Notes under the pieces: generated by a model
The model's input: the letters and a program-made list of their open reading frames with translations, nothing else
Told to the model about the DNA's origin: nothing
Database searches by the model: none
Part shown: positions 1-8,751 of the stretch, in pieces
How the letters are laid out: each line of letters begins with the position of its first letter
Numbering within the stretch: position 1 is the stretch's first letter
Translations under genes and position numbers: made by a program
NCBI RefSeq assembly: GCF_018917145.1
Contig: NZ_JAHLOD010000015.1
Location: 1-64,000 of the forward strand
Length of the DNA stretch: 64,000 nucleotides
DNA from: Clostridium bornimense
GTDB taxonomy: Bacteria; Bacillota; Clostridia; Clostridiales; Clostridiaceae
Direction: 5' to 3'

Positions 1-129
1 ACCACCGCGAGTATTACCATACTTAATTCCAAGATCTAAACATATTTGACGACAACTTCTAGTTCCTGAAATATAATCTTTTGATGCCTTGATTTTATCT
101 TCAAAAGAATATTTATATTTTTTTCCCAT
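1..129 (-). CDS. IS3-type transposase OrfA, N-terminal part (cut by window edge)
   Basis: Read on the minus strand, an ATG at 129 preceded by GGAGG opens a frame that runs off the window edge at base 1 (43 residues visible). The peptide starts MGKKYKYSFEDKIKA and continues with SCRQICLDLGI, the basic helix-turn-helix pattern at the start of IS3-family OrfA proteins, which bind the element ends. Only the DNA-binding start is visible, so I cannot tell whether the rest is intact. The family call is from pattern recognition. Confidence 0.6.
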   Translation of the reverse strand, partial: MGKKYKYSFEDKIKASKDYISGTRSCRQICLDLGIKYGNTRGG

Positions 130-136
130 AAAAAAT

Positions 137-186
137 ACCTCCAAAGTAGATTTTGGTTATTTACCATGTCTACTTTAGAGGTATCA
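137..186. repeat. Probable terminal end of the IS3-type element, with inverted repeat
   Basis: ACCTCCAAAGTAGA (137-150) and TCTACTTTAGAGGT (169-182) form an inverted repeat with one mismatch, just outside the transposase start. The element probably ends at the CA at 185-186, since IS3 ends are typically TG...CA. The exact boundary and any target duplication need the other end, which is outside the window. Confidence 0.45.
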
Positions 187-267
187 TATCATTATGCTGG
201 TGATAGTTCTTTTTTATAATTAAATGAAATAGATTAATAAAAATTCGTCATTACTTTCGTATAATAA

Positions 268-1038
268 TTAAACATTATTATTATTATTGTTATTATCACT
301 ATAAAAGTTATTATATGTATTCGAAAAGTTATCTTGGCAAGGTGAAGTACTTAACTTTTCTTTATGTTTATCATTAAGTATTTTTACTGAAGTGCAAGTA
401 ATACCTACTACTGCTAGTACCATAAACACAATAGAAATAGCAGAAAATAGAAGAAAATCACCAAGCTCAGCATCTTCGTTTTTTAAGATAGTTAATGTAT
501 ATTTGTCATCAGTAGATTCATTACTAGATTCATCCGTAGATTTATCACTAGATGTTATAGAAAAAGTATATGCACCTGGATCTTTAATATAAAATTCAAA
601 AATTGCTTCACCATTTTCATAATCCAAATTGTAGTCATTATCTAAATTGCATGTATAGATAGGAACTTTTTTATTAGTTTCTTTATTAACTAATGAAATA
701 TCTGAACTAGTTATAGGAGAGTCATTTTCGTCAATTGTATTATTTTCATTAGGGAATAAATCATCTATATTGAAAGCAAAGTCATTGTCATAATAACTAT
801 CATCGTCGTAATAGCTGTTATTGCTAGAATATATATCGTCGTAGGTATAATCTTTGTATATAATATATTTTCCTGGCTTATCGAAAGCTATAAGATGTTC
901 ACCAGGAACATTTACTCTATTCATAGGAGTATCATTGAAGATATTAGAAGTGTAGCAACCATACACGAAAGTTACTACGGTAAGTATTATTAAAAATGCC
1001 CCAAGAATATATCCTAGAATATAAATTGTTTTTTTCAT
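268..1038 (-). CDS. Hypothetical membrane protein with acidic extracellular domain and poly-Asn tail
   Basis: About 256 residues with no recognised family. An N-terminal hydrophobic segment (about residues 3-27) and a second one near residues 190-215 suggest both termini are cytoplasmic, with a loop of about 160 residues outside. The loop is rich in Asp, Asn, Tyr and Ser. The C-terminus ends in a run of eight Asn encoded by AAT/AAC repeats. An ATG at 1044 is in frame but overlaps the AGGAGG at 1045-1050 too closely; the ATG at 1038 has a 6-base spacer and is preferred. It stands alone between an IS end and a divergent gene. Confidence 0.7.
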   Translation of the reverse strand: MKKTIYILGYILGAFLIILTVVTFVYGCYTSNIFNDTPMNRVNVPGEHLIAFDKPGKYIIYKDYTYDDIYSSNNSYYDDDSYYDNDFAFNIDDLFPNENNTIDENDSPITSSDISLVNKETNKKVPIYTCNLDNDYNLDYENGEAIFEFYIKDPGAYTFSITSSDKSTDESSNESTDDKYTLTILKNEDAELGDFLLFSAISIVFMVLAVVGITCTSVKILNDKHKEKLSTSPCQDNFSNTYNNFYSDNNNNNNNV

Positions 1039-1195
1039 AGTCATCCTCCTAAAATTACATAGTTTATTTCAATATATATAATTATACAATAAAGGATATA
1101 ATTGAATAAACAAAAACTTACACAAAATTCAAATACATTTCATATTGATATGTTAGTATTTCCTCAATGAATAATGGAGAGGGGATTTTAATAAT

Positions 1196-2239
1196 ATGAA
1201 CGATAAAAAGGCGACGAGGAAGTTTTGTATTAATGGATCAATGGCTATAATATATTTATTACTTATGACATTAAATACAACAGGAGTATTAGTTCATGAA
1301 ATTTTAGGTATTGCATTTTCTGTTTTAGTAATAATTCATATTACATCTAATAGAAAGTGGCTAAAGCTTGTTGGTGAAGGGATATTTACTAATAGAATAA
1401 AAGTTCGAGCAAAGTCAATGTGGATTGTGGATCTAATTATGATTATTTCTATGTTAGCAAGTATTATTACAGGAATATGTATTTCTAAATATATTTTTAG
1501 TTTTTTAAATATAAGCAATACTAGTACCATTGAAAATTTACATATATCTGCATCGTATATATGTTTAATTGCAATTTCAATACACACAGGATTTCACTTT
1601 TCTAAAATACTTGATGCATTTAGAAAGGTTTGGGGAATAAATGAAGAGTTTAAAACTAGGAGAGTAATACTGAGAATTTTAGTTATTGTGTTAGTTCTTA
1701 ATGGTATAAGAGTATCAATTCAAGAAGATATAGGATCTAAGATATTATCTCCTATAGCTTGGAATTCCAATAAAGAAAAGACTATTCAGTGGCCTGAAGA
1801 TAATGGAATGCCGGATAATAACAATAATCAATATGTTATTGGCAGGTTAAACAATAACAATTCAATGGCAAGAGGAAGAAATTCTCAAGGTAAAGGTAAT
1901 TTTAATAATGGAAACAATGGTTATGGGCAACAATCTGGTGAAGGTGAACAAGGTTACGACTCTCAATATGGAGAATCAGATAACTATGGACAAAATGATG
2001 AAGGAAATGGAGGATTTTATGGCAATGGTCAAGGAGAAATGCCAGATGGTTCAAGTGGTAATGGCCAAGGTGGAATTCCAGGAGAATTTAATGGTAATAT
2101 AAAAATTAATGAAAGGTATACCTCTACCAGTGGAAATTTAGATTCTATTTTTAATATTATCTCAATTATGAGTATATATGTAGCTGGAACATATTATACA
2201 GTAAGGTTAATTGATAGAAAAAGTGAAATAAAGAAATAA
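1196..2239 (+). CDS. DUF4405-type membrane protein with low-complexity Gly/Asn/Gln loop
   Basis: 347 residues. The first 170 contain several membrane helices and the HEILGIAF...IHITSNRKW pattern of DUF4405 proteins, which resemble haem-binding cytochrome b membrane domains; His residues in the helices (HEI, IHI, LHIS, IHTGFH) could be haem ligands. Residues about 200-305 are a Gly/Asn/Gln/Glu-rich low-complexity stretch, followed by a final helix and a basic tail (DRKSEIKK). The start follows GGAGAGGGG. A terminator follows, so it is probably monocistronic. A redox role is inferred from the family only. Confidence 0.7.
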   Translation: MNDKKATRKFCINGSMAIIYLLLMTLNTTGVLVHEILGIAFSVLVIIHITSNRKWLKLVGEGIFTNRIKVRAKSMWIVDLIMIISMLASIITGICISKYIFSFLNISNTSTIENLHISASYICLIAISIHTGFHFSKILDAFRKVWGINEEFKTRRVILRILVIVLVLNGIRVSIQEDIGSKILSPIAWNSNKEKTIQWPEDNGMPDNNNNQYVIGRLNNNNSMARGRNSQGKGNFNNGNNGYGQQSGEGEQGYDSQYGESDNYGQNDEGNGGFYGNGQGEMPDGSSGNGQGGIPGEFNGNIKINERYTSTSGNLDSIFNIISIMSIYVAGTYYTVRLIDRKSEIKK

Positions 2240-2242
2240 TAT

Positions 2243-2299
2243 AAAATAATTGACATACATAATATTTTAAAATTAGTATTGTGTGTCAATTATTTTGTT
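2243..2299 (+). terminator. Intrinsic terminator after the DUF4405-type gene
   Basis: AAAATAATTGACATACA pairs with TGTGTGTCAATTATTTT (one G-U pair), followed by GTTTTT. Confidence 0.75.
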
Positions 2300-2382
2300 T
2301 TTATAATAATTAATAATCAGGTTGGAAATTATATTCATAACACAATATTTAAACTGTTTTTCAAAGTAAGGAGTAATTTTTA

Positions 2383-2922
2383 ATGAAGAAGTTATTAAAT
2401 TTATTTTGGGCATTTTTCAAAATAGGCGCTTTTACCTTTGGTGGAGGATATGCTATGGTTCCTTTAATTGAGAAAGAGATAGTTGAAAAACAAAAGTGGG
2501 TTGATAAAGACGAATTTGTTGATATCATAGTTTTATCGCAGAGCTTTCCCGGTGCATTAGCAGTAAATTGTTCAACAATGGTAGGATATAAAATATGCGG
2601 AATTGTTGGAGCAGTAGTAACTCTTTTAGCAGTTGTATTACCATCATTTATAATAATGCTTATGGTAGCAATGTATCTTATGAAGTTTAGAAATAATATA
2701 TATGTTAATGCTGCTTTTAAAGGAATTAATGCTGCAGTACCAATAATGGTATTGGTAGCAATAGTTTCATTATCAAAGTCATTAAGAAAATCAACAATGA
2801 CATATATAATTATGGCAGCAGCACTAATAGTATTACTGTTTTTCGATATTAATCCTATATGGGTTATTATAGCTTCAGCACTATTTGGAGTGGTTTATTA
2901 TGGTAGAGGAGAAGAAGAGTAA
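2383..2922 (+). CDS. Chromate transporter (ChrA family), first half-size subunit
   Basis: 179 residues with several membrane helices. The family signature is clear: FFKIGAFTFGGGYAMVPLIEKE, then the SQSFPGALAVN motif near residues 53-63. It is a short-chain ChrA protein, half the size of the fused form; such proteins work as pairs encoded by adjacent genes. The start follows AAGGAG. Its stop overlaps the start of the second half (TAATG), implying coupled translation. The family exports chromate, but the true substrate in an anaerobe is uncertain. Confidence 0.9.
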   Translation: MKKLLNLFWAFFKIGAFTFGGGYAMVPLIEKEIVEKQKWVDKDEFVDIIVLSQSFPGALAVNCSTMVGYKICGIVGAVVTLLAVVLPSFIIMLMVAMYLMKFRNNIYVNAAFKGINAAVPIMVLVAIVSLSKSLRKSTMTYIIMAAALIVLLFFDINPIWVIIASALFGVVYYGRGEEE

Positions 2923-3443
2923 TGATTTACATAAAGCTATTTTTATCTTTTTTAAAAATAGGTACTTTTAGTTTTGGTGGAGGATATGCAATGCTTCCTT
3001 TTATACAAAAGGAGGTTGTTGAAAAAAATCAGTGGATAACGATGACGGATTTTACTGATATAATAGGAATTTCGCAAATGACACCGGGACCAGTAGCTAT
3101 TAATTCAGCCACTTTTGTTGGATATAGAGTTGCTGGAGTTTTAGGCAGTATTGTAGCAACAATAGGGATAATATTCACCTCATTTATTTTAGTGCTTATA
3201 ACAAGCAAAGCTATAAAAAAATTTAAAGATAATCCTAGAATAAAAGGTATGTTTATGGGGATGAGGCCAGCACTTATAGCGCTGATATTGACAGCATTTT
3301 TATCATTGGCTAAGGAAGCTTACGTAGATTTAAAATCGATTTTTATAACATTAATAGCAGCAGGATTTTTATTTACGAAAAAGCTACATCCTATTTTAGT
3401 AATTATTTTATCAGCAATTTTAGGGATTATATTATATTTATAA
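2922..3443 (+). CDS. Chromate transporter (ChrA family), second half-size subunit
   Basis: 173 residues, clearly homologous to the preceding protein (FLKIGTFSFGGGYAMLPFIQKE; SQMTPGPVAIN). In this second half the motif has PGP where the first half has PGA, as usual for paired short-chain ChrA proteins. The start codon shares one base with the upstream stop, and the likely SD is the AGAGGAGAAGAAGAG just before it. The two subunits probably form a heteromeric membrane transporter. Confidence 0.9.
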   Translation: MIYIKLFLSFLKIGTFSFGGGYAMLPFIQKEVVEKNQWITMTDFTDIIGISQMTPGPVAINSATFVGYRVAGVLGSIVATIGIIFTSFILVLITSKAIKKFKDNPRIKGMFMGMRPALIALILTAFLSLAKEAYVDLKSIFITLIAAGFLFTKKLHPILVIILSAILGIILYL

Positions 3444-3454
3444 TTTTTATTTTG

Positions 3455-3485
3455 CCACTACTTATCTAGAACAGATTTTAATATG
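3455..3485 (+). repeat. Dispersed CACTACTT repeat, solo copy A
   Basis: CCACTACTTATCTAGAACAG followed by ATTTTAATATG. It matches the copy at 8577-8606 at about 28 of 30 positions and also the copies at 7495, 12331, 12370, 41684 and 41735. Confidence 0.65.
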
Positions 3486-3496
3486 ATTTATTTGAA

Positions 3497-3542
3497 GACA
3501 AAAGCTGCTGCACTTATATTTGTGTGCAACAGCTTTTGTATC
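3497..3542. terminator. Bidirectional terminator between chromate and ABC genes
   Basis: ACAAAAGCTGCTGCAC pairs with GTGTGCAACAGCTTTTGT. It lies between convergent genes ending at 3443 (+) and 3547 (-), so it can serve both. Confidence 0.75.
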
Positions 3543-3546
3543 TATA

Positions 3547-5262
3547 TTAATGTATTGCAAATTGTGAATTATATAACTCTGCATAAATTCCATTTTGCTG
3601 TAGTAAATCTTCATGTGTTCCAGATTCAGAGATACCTTCATCTGTTAATACCATAATTTTGTCAGCATTTTTAATTGTTGATAGTCTATGAGCTACAATA
3701 ATTGTGGTTCTACCTTCAGATAATTTTTCAAGAGACTTTTGAATTATAAGTTCAGTAGTATTATCTAGTGCAGAGGTAGCTTCATCTAAAATAAGAATTG
3801 GCGGATTTTTAAGGAACACTCTTGCAATTGAAAGTCTTTGCTTTTGTCCTCCAGAAAGCTTTACACCTCTTTCACCAATAAAAGTATCATAGCCATTTTC
3901 AAGACCTAAAATGAAATCATGAATATTTGCTTTTTTTGCAGCTTCTATAATATCTTCAAGAGATGCATTAGGACTTCCATAACATATATTTTCTTTAATT
4001 GTCCCTGTAAATAAAAATACATCTTGTTGAACGATACCTATATTACTTCTTAATGAAGCAAGTTTTATATTATTTATATCAATATTATCTATAGATATAG
4101 TTCCTTCTGTAGTAGAATAGAATCTTGGAATAAGATTACAAATTGTAGTTTTACCGCCTCCAGAAGGTCCAACTAATGCAACGGTAGAGCCTTTTTCAAT
4201 TGTGAAAGATATATTATCTAAAATATGATTTTCGTCATCATAATTAAATGATACATTATTAAATCTAATATCACCTTGAACATTAGAAAGCTCTAATCCA
4301 TTTGGATTATCTTTTTCACATTCTTCTTCAATAAGTTCAATAAATCTTTTAAATCCAGTGGCACCAGATTGAAATTGCTCAACAAAACCAATAAGTCTTT
4401 TTATTGGGTTTAAGAACATTGATATATAAAGGAAGTATGCGGCAAAATCACCAAAATTAATTACTCCTTTATAAGCAAAATAGCCACCAGCAATAAGTGC
4501 AACAAGATTCAATAAATCTAATAAAAAATACATTCCTGAGTAAAACTCAGCCATTGTTTTATATGCAAAGCTACGAGCTTTTATAAAAAGGACGTTATTT
4601 TTCTTAAACTTTTCTAGTTCATAATCACTATTAGTAAATGCTTTTACAACACGAATTCCTGAAATACTATTTTCTAATGAAGCGTTTATTTCTCCAGTTT
4701 GAACTCTAGTTTCCATAAATGCAGCTGACATTCTTTTTCTCTTTTTTATGGTAAACCAAATTAAAAGTGGTAATAAAAGAAATATTATAATTGTAAGAGG
4801 AACATTTATGGTGCATAATATGAAAAATGATCCAACAAGTGTTATAAGAGATATGAATAGATCTTCTGGACCGTGGTGTGCTAATTCAGATATATCCATT
4901 AAATCATTAATAATTCTTGACATTATAACTCCTGTCTTGTTATCAGAAAAATATCCAAGAGGAAGTTTTTGTAGATGAGTAAATACATCTTCGCGCATTT
5001 CAGCTTGCATTCTAACGCCAACAACATGTCCCCAATATTGAACAAAAAAATTGAATATATATTTTAAAATATATATCACTAATAAGGAAATACCAAAAAC
5101 AATTAACAATCGTAGGTTTTTATTTGGTACTACATTATTGATTATTTCTCTTGTAATCATAGGGTATACAAGATCACAGAGTGCTAGAGCAAAGGCGCAT
5201 AATAAATCTAGTATAAATAGTTTTTTATGATTTGAATAATAGCTAATGAATTTTTTAACCAT
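3547..5262 (-). CDS. ABC transporter, fused permease/ATPase (MsbA-type exporter half)
   Basis: 571 residues: an N-terminal six-helix exporter domain (about 1-310) and a C-terminal ATPase domain (about 335-571). The ATPase has Walker A GPSGGGKTT near residue 365, signature LSGGQKQR near 467 and Walker B ILILDEATSALD. It is a half transporter, presumably a homodimer, exporting lipids, drugs or peptides; the substrate cannot be told. A TTG at 5280 is in frame, but AAAGGAGG lies between it and the ATG at 5262, which is the likely start. It is a single gene on the minus strand. Confidence 0.92.
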   Translation of the reverse strand: MVKKFISYYSNHKKLFILDLLCAFALALCDLVYPMITREIINNVVPNKNLRLLIVFGISLLVIYILKYIFNFFVQYWGHVVGVRMQAEMREDVFTHLQKLPLGYFSDNKTGVIMSRIINDLMDISELAHHGPEDLFISLITLVGSFFILCTINVPLTIIIFLLLPLLIWFTIKKRKRMSAAFMETRVQTGEINASLENSISGIRVVKAFTNSDYELEKFKKNNVLFIKARSFAYKTMAEFYSGMYFLLDLLNLVALIAGGYFAYKGVINFGDFAAYFLYISMFLNPIKRLIGFVEQFQSGATGFKRFIELIEEECEKDNPNGLELSNVQGDIRFNNVSFNYDDENHILDNISFTIEKGSTVALVGPSGGGKTTICNLIPRFYSTTEGTISIDNIDINNIKLASLRSNIGIVQQDVFLFTGTIKENICYGSPNASLEDIIEAAKKANIHDFILGLENGYDTFIGERGVKLSGGQKQRLSIARVFLKNPPILILDEATSALDNTTELIIQKSLEKLSEGRTTIIVAHRLSTIKNADKIMVLTDEGISESGTHEDLLQQNGIYAELYNSQFAIH

Positions 5263-5398
5263 TAAATACCTCCTTTTCAAGATTAAAAATGCATAATTAC
5301 TATGTTACACTTATTTTTTGATTATTACAAATGAAAAATAAAGAAAAAAAGAAATGAGGCGATAATTTATTAGATATAAGTGAAAGGAAGGTGTTTAT

Positions 5399-5578
5399 AT
5401 GGATATTGGTAATTTATCTATGGCTATGAGTCAAAATTTATTAAATACATCAGTACAATTGTCAGTATTAAAATTAGGTATGGATAGTAGTGAAGAATTA
5501 ATGGTTAATATGCAAGAAATGATGGAAAATGTAGTAGTGGATCCTAATGTAGGGAGAAATATAGATATAATGGCATAA
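5399..5578 (+). CDS. YjfB-family small protein (putative motility protein)
   Basis: 59 residues starting MDIGNLSMAMSQ and continuing with VQLSVLKLGMDSSEE, the pattern of the YjfB family (putative motility protein), found as single small genes in Bacillus and Clostridium. The start follows GAAAGGAAGGTG. No membrane segment or Cys. It is followed at once by a terminator, so it is monocistronic. The molecular role is unknown. Confidence 0.8.
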   Translation: MDIGNLSMAMSQNLLNTSVQLSVLKLGMDSSEELMVNMQEMMENVVVDPNVGRNIDIMA

Positions 5579-5591
5579 AGAGGAATATTGT

Positions 5592-5632
5592 AAGGTTATC
5601 ATAGATAAGATTGTTTATGATAACCTTTTTTA
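5592..5632 (+). terminator. Intrinsic terminator after yjfB-like gene
   Basis: AAGGTTATCATA pairs with TATGATAACCTT, followed by TTTTT. Confidence 0.85.
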
Positions 5633-5748
5633 ATGTATATTTTACAAAAAAATATGTGCATTTTCATGAAAATTATGAACAAACTTTGACTAAATTATTA
5701 AAAAAGAGTAAAATTAACATCGTCGAAAATTATACGGAGGTGGACAAA

Positions 5749-7386
5749 ATGAGACCAAAGCTTTTTACGATGATAAAAAAGCAAGAATTCACAAAAGAGA
5801 AGGTTATTAAGGATATCGTTGCAGGTATAATCGTGGCAATTATTGCATTACCACTGTCAGTGGCGTTAGGTATATCTTCAGGGGTATCCCCAGAAAAGGG
5901 TTTGATAACAGCTGTTGTAGCTGGATTTATCATATCTTTTGTAGGTGGAAGTAGAGTTCAAATAGGGGGCCCTACAGGCGCTTTTGTTATCATTGTTTAT
6001 GGAATTATAGAAGATTACGGTATAGATGGACTTATAATGGCAACAATAATGGCTGGTGTTATATTGGTCATTTTTGGATTGTGTAGGTTTGGTAATATCA
6101 TAAAATTTGTACCCCATACAATAACAGTAGGGTTTACAGCAGGTATAGCTGTTACACTTTTAGCAACTCAATTAAAAGATTTTCTAGGGTTACAAATAGA
6201 TAAAGTACCAGCAGAATTTATTCCTAAAATAATATGTTATGTTAAAAATATAAGTAGTATAAATTTTACAGCTTTGGTTATAGGAATTTTATCAATTATT
6301 ATTATTTTATTTTGGCCTAAAATTAATAAAAAGATACCGGGGTCATTAGTGGCTATTATTATAACTACTTTAATTGTACAACTTATGGGATTAGATGTTG
6401 AAACTATAGGAAGTAAGTTTCCAACATTATCAGGAGCAATTCCTATGCCATCATTACCTAATATGGATTTGAAAACTATAGAGGGTCTTATACAACCGGC
6501 ATTTACTATAGCGATTCTTGCAGCAATGGAATCATTATTATCAGCAGTAGTTGCCGATGGAATGATTGGTGGAAATCACAATTCTAATATGGAATTAATA
6601 GGACAAGGTCTTGGAAATATTGCATCAGGATTATTCGGAGGAATACCAGCAACAGGTGCTATAGCAAGAACTGCTGCAAATGTAAAAAATGGTGGAAGAA
6701 GTCCAATAGCAGGAATGGTACATGCTGTAGTGTTATTATTAACTATGATAATGTTTATGCCTCTTGCAAAAATGATACCTATGACTACACTAGGAGCTAT
6801 ACTTATAGTTGTTTCATACAATATGGGTGAATGGAAGACATTTGCATCATTATTGAAGGCACCTAAAAGTGAAGTAACAGTTTTACTTTTAACTTTCTTT
6901 CTTACTGTAGTTTTGGATCTTGTGGTGGCTATAGAAGTTGGTATGGTATTAGCAATGATATTATTTGTTAGAAGAGTTGCAGAAAATACTGAAATTAAAT
7001 CTACAATACTTGGAGCTGAAGGCGATGATGAGGAAGTAAGCGATAAATCAAAAGGAAATGTTCTTGTGTATGAAATCAATGGACCATTTTTCTTTGGAGT
7101 TACTCACAAGTTTATAGATATTATGAAGAGATTAAATTCTTCATATGATGTTTTAGTTTTAGATATGAAACATGCAACTACTGTAGATGCAACAGCTATA
7201 GATGCTTTAGAAAGATTATATAAGAGATGTGAAAAGAATAATATTAAACTTTGTTTAGCTAACATTAAAGAGCAGCCTAAAAAAGTTTTAACTAATATGG
7301 GCTTTATAGATTTAGTTGGAGAAGAAGCAGTGTTTAAGAGTAGAGATAAGGCAATAGAGGGTGCAGTACCTAATGTTGCTATATAA
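5749..7386 (+). CDS. SulP-family anion permease with C-terminal STAS domain
   Basis: 545 residues. Residues about 20-410 are the multi-helix SulP transport domain, with the family motif FVGGSRVQIGGPTGAF near residues 63-78. Residues about 435-535 form a cytoplasmic STAS domain (VLDMKHATTVDATAIDAL). SulP proteins carry sulfate, bicarbonate or other anions; the substrate here is not predictable. The frame is open upstream to 5611, but GGAGG at 5736-5740 fixes the ATG at 5749, and the upstream part overlaps the yjfB terminator. A strong terminator follows. Confidence 0.93.
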   Translation: MRPKLFTMIKKQEFTKEKVIKDIVAGIIVAIIALPLSVALGISSGVSPEKGLITAVVAGFIISFVGGSRVQIGGPTGAFVIIVYGIIEDYGIDGLIMATIMAGVILVIFGLCRFGNIIKFVPHTITVGFTAGIAVTLLATQLKDFLGLQIDKVPAEFIPKIICYVKNISSINFTALVIGILSIIIILFWPKINKKIPGSLVAIIITTLIVQLMGLDVETIGSKFPTLSGAIPMPSLPNMDLKTIEGLIQPAFTIAILAAMESLLSAVVADGMIGGNHNSNMELIGQGLGNIASGLFGGIPATGAIARTAANVKNGGRSPIAGMVHAVVLLLTMIMFMPLAKMIPMTTLGAILIVVSYNMGEWKTFASLLKAPKSEVTVLLLTFFLTVVLDLVVAIEVGMVLAMILFVRRVAENTEIKSTILGAEGDDEEVSDKSKGNVLVYEINGPFFFGVTHKFIDIMKRLNSSYDVLVLDMKHATTVDATAIDALERLYKRCEKNNIKLCLANIKEQPKKVLTNMGFIDLVGEEAVFKSRDKAIEGAVPNVAI

Positions 7387-7401
7387 TTAGTATAAGTTAG
7401 T

Positions 7402-7448
7402 AAAGGCATTTCATTGGAATTGATAAATTTTAATGAAATGCCTTTTGT
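7402..7448 (+). terminator. Intrinsic terminator after the SulP gene
   Basis: AAAGGCATTTCATT pairs with AATGAAATGCCTTT; T-rich tail TGTGTTTTTTT. Confidence 0.85.
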
Positions 7449-7494
7449 GTTTTTTTGGTATTTATTGAGGGGTGGGGAATATGTTGTTAAAGTT

Positions 7495-7527
7495 CATATT
7501 AGTATCCGTTGCAGATAAGTAGTGGTA
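7495..7527 (-). repeat. Dispersed CACTACTT repeat, copy C (left flank of the transposase-like gene)
   Basis: On the plus strand: CATATTAGTATCCGTTGCAG then ATAAGTAGTGGTA, the reverse complement of the repeat family. With copy B at 8577-8606 it brackets the 7622-8521 gene in inverted orientation, as terminal inverted repeats would. Confidence 0.6.
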
Positions 7528-7621
7528 AGTGGATATTTATCTCAGGTAAGGAAAAAGATTCAATGTATATTTTTATTAAGAAATGTTCAGAATTTAGAAA
7601 AGTATTCTGGAGGAAAAAAAT

Positions 7622-8521
7622 ATGCAATATTCAAAGAATCTATTAACTGATAAATCGAAATTCTACTCAATATTAGAGAAAATGAATAACAAGATTAAAG
7701 AGGATAAAGAAATTAAAAACAGAAGTTGTCCACATTGTGATAGTACGAAAGTAATAAAGTATGGAAGAGTAAAAAGTAATAAGGCACAGATATTTTATTG
7801 TAAGAAATGTAGAAGAAGATTTGTGGAATCTATTGGGACACCATTTTATTGTAGCAAAAAAAGTAATGAAGTATGGGATAAATATTTTGAAAATATGTGG
7901 ATTGGATGCACTATAAGGCAATGCGCAAAGAAAGGTGAGATCTCTCAAAATACTGCCTTTTTCTGGAGGCATAAAATTCTGAGTTACTATTCAAAGTTTA
8001 TTAAAAGAAAAACACTAGAAGATGAAGTGGAGATATTAGTGAGAACTTATGCACAGAATTCAAAAAAAATAAAAGAATCAGTTGTTGAAAATGTTAATAA
8101 AGAGATATTTGAATTAAAAAAAGGCGAGAGGTTTTACTTCTTTTTTACTAAAGATAATAACGATAATATAGGATTTTTGCCATTTGATAAATATCCCCTA
8201 GTAAGATCAACACTAGAAAGAAATTTGTTAAATATTTTAAATGAGGTGAAAAAGGTATCTATTTATGGAAATAATATTATCAAGTCTTATGTAAAAAGGA
8301 GATTTAAAGAAGTTTCAAGAATAGCTCAAGATTCCAAGTTATTTTTCTATGAAAGAGAATTGAAGACTTGGATTAGTGGTTTTTGGGGGGTGTCTTTCAG
8401 ATATATTACTAATTATTTGAATTGGTTTAAATTATATTATGACAATAATAAGGAATATAAGAACACTAGACAGTATATGTATAGAACTATTAGGGAACTT
8501 ATTTTAGAAAATGTAATATAA
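7622..8521 (+). CDS. Transposase-like protein (IS1595/ISXO2 type), catalytic residues apparently lost
   Basis: 299 residues, about the usual length of IS1595-type transposases. It has a zinc ribbon (C36, C39, C60, C63), a helix-turn-helix (about 97-120) and a C-terminal WISGFWGVSFRYITNYLNWF segment (250-269) like the IS1595 end. Where active relatives have a VEADET-type catalytic motif, this protein reads VEILVRTY (136-143), and no second catalytic Asp is evident near VSIYGNNIIKSY. The frame is intact and follows a GGAGG site. It may be a domesticated DNA-binding protein or a dead transposase. It lies between inverted copies of a dispersed repeat. Confidence 0.65.
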   Translation: MQYSKNLLTDKSKFYSILEKMNNKIKEDKEIKNRSCPHCDSTKVIKYGRVKSNKAQIFYCKKCRRRFVESIGTPFYCSKKSNEVWDKYFENMWIGCTIRQCAKKGEISQNTAFFWRHKILSYYSKFIKRKTLEDEVEILVRTYAQNSKKIKESVVENVNKEIFELKKGERFYFFFTKDNNDNIGFLPFDKYPLVRSTLERNLLNILNEVKKVSIYGNNIIKSYVKRRFKEVSRIAQDSKLFFYERELKTWISGFWGVSFRYITNYLNWFKLYYDNNKEYKNTRQYMYRTIRELILENVI

Positions 8522-8576
8522 AATGAAAGGTATAGTTTTGTCCAATAAAGTGAATTATACAGAAGATAACAAAAAA

Positions 8577-8606
8577 CACTACTTATCTATAACAGATGTT
8601 AATATG
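8577..8606 (+). repeat. Dispersed CACTACTT repeat, copy B (right flank of the transposase-like gene)
   Basis: CACTACTTATCTATAACAGA then TGTTAATATG, inverted relative to copy C at 7495-7527. Confidence 0.6.
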
Positions 8607-8656
8607 AAGTTTAGTTAAATGCAAATTCCATGTCGAAAAATATATAGAAAAAATGG

Positions 8657-8686
8657 TTGATATTTACTAAAAAGTTATTATATACT
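8657..8686 (+). promoter_or_regulatory. Probable sigma-A promoter for the SPFH gene
   Basis: TTGATA (8657-8662), 18-base spacer, TATACT (8681-8686), 66 bases before the start codon. Confidence 0.5.
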
Positions 8687-8751
8687 ATATAACAAAATAA
8701 CAAACAAGTTATAAAAAGTTTATTTTTAAATTGTATAGGGAGATGTGGAAA

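Noticed and set aside
392-592. Plus-strand frame opposite the 258-codon gene
   Set aside because: No SD and no protein-like pattern; shadow of the minus-strand gene.
5611-5748. N-terminal extension of the SulP protein
   Set aside because: The upstream in-frame part covers the previous terminator and has no SD; GGAGG fixes the start at 5749.
6576-7079. Minus-strand frame inside the SulP gene
   Set aside because: Composition is the antisense of membrane helices; no initiation signal.
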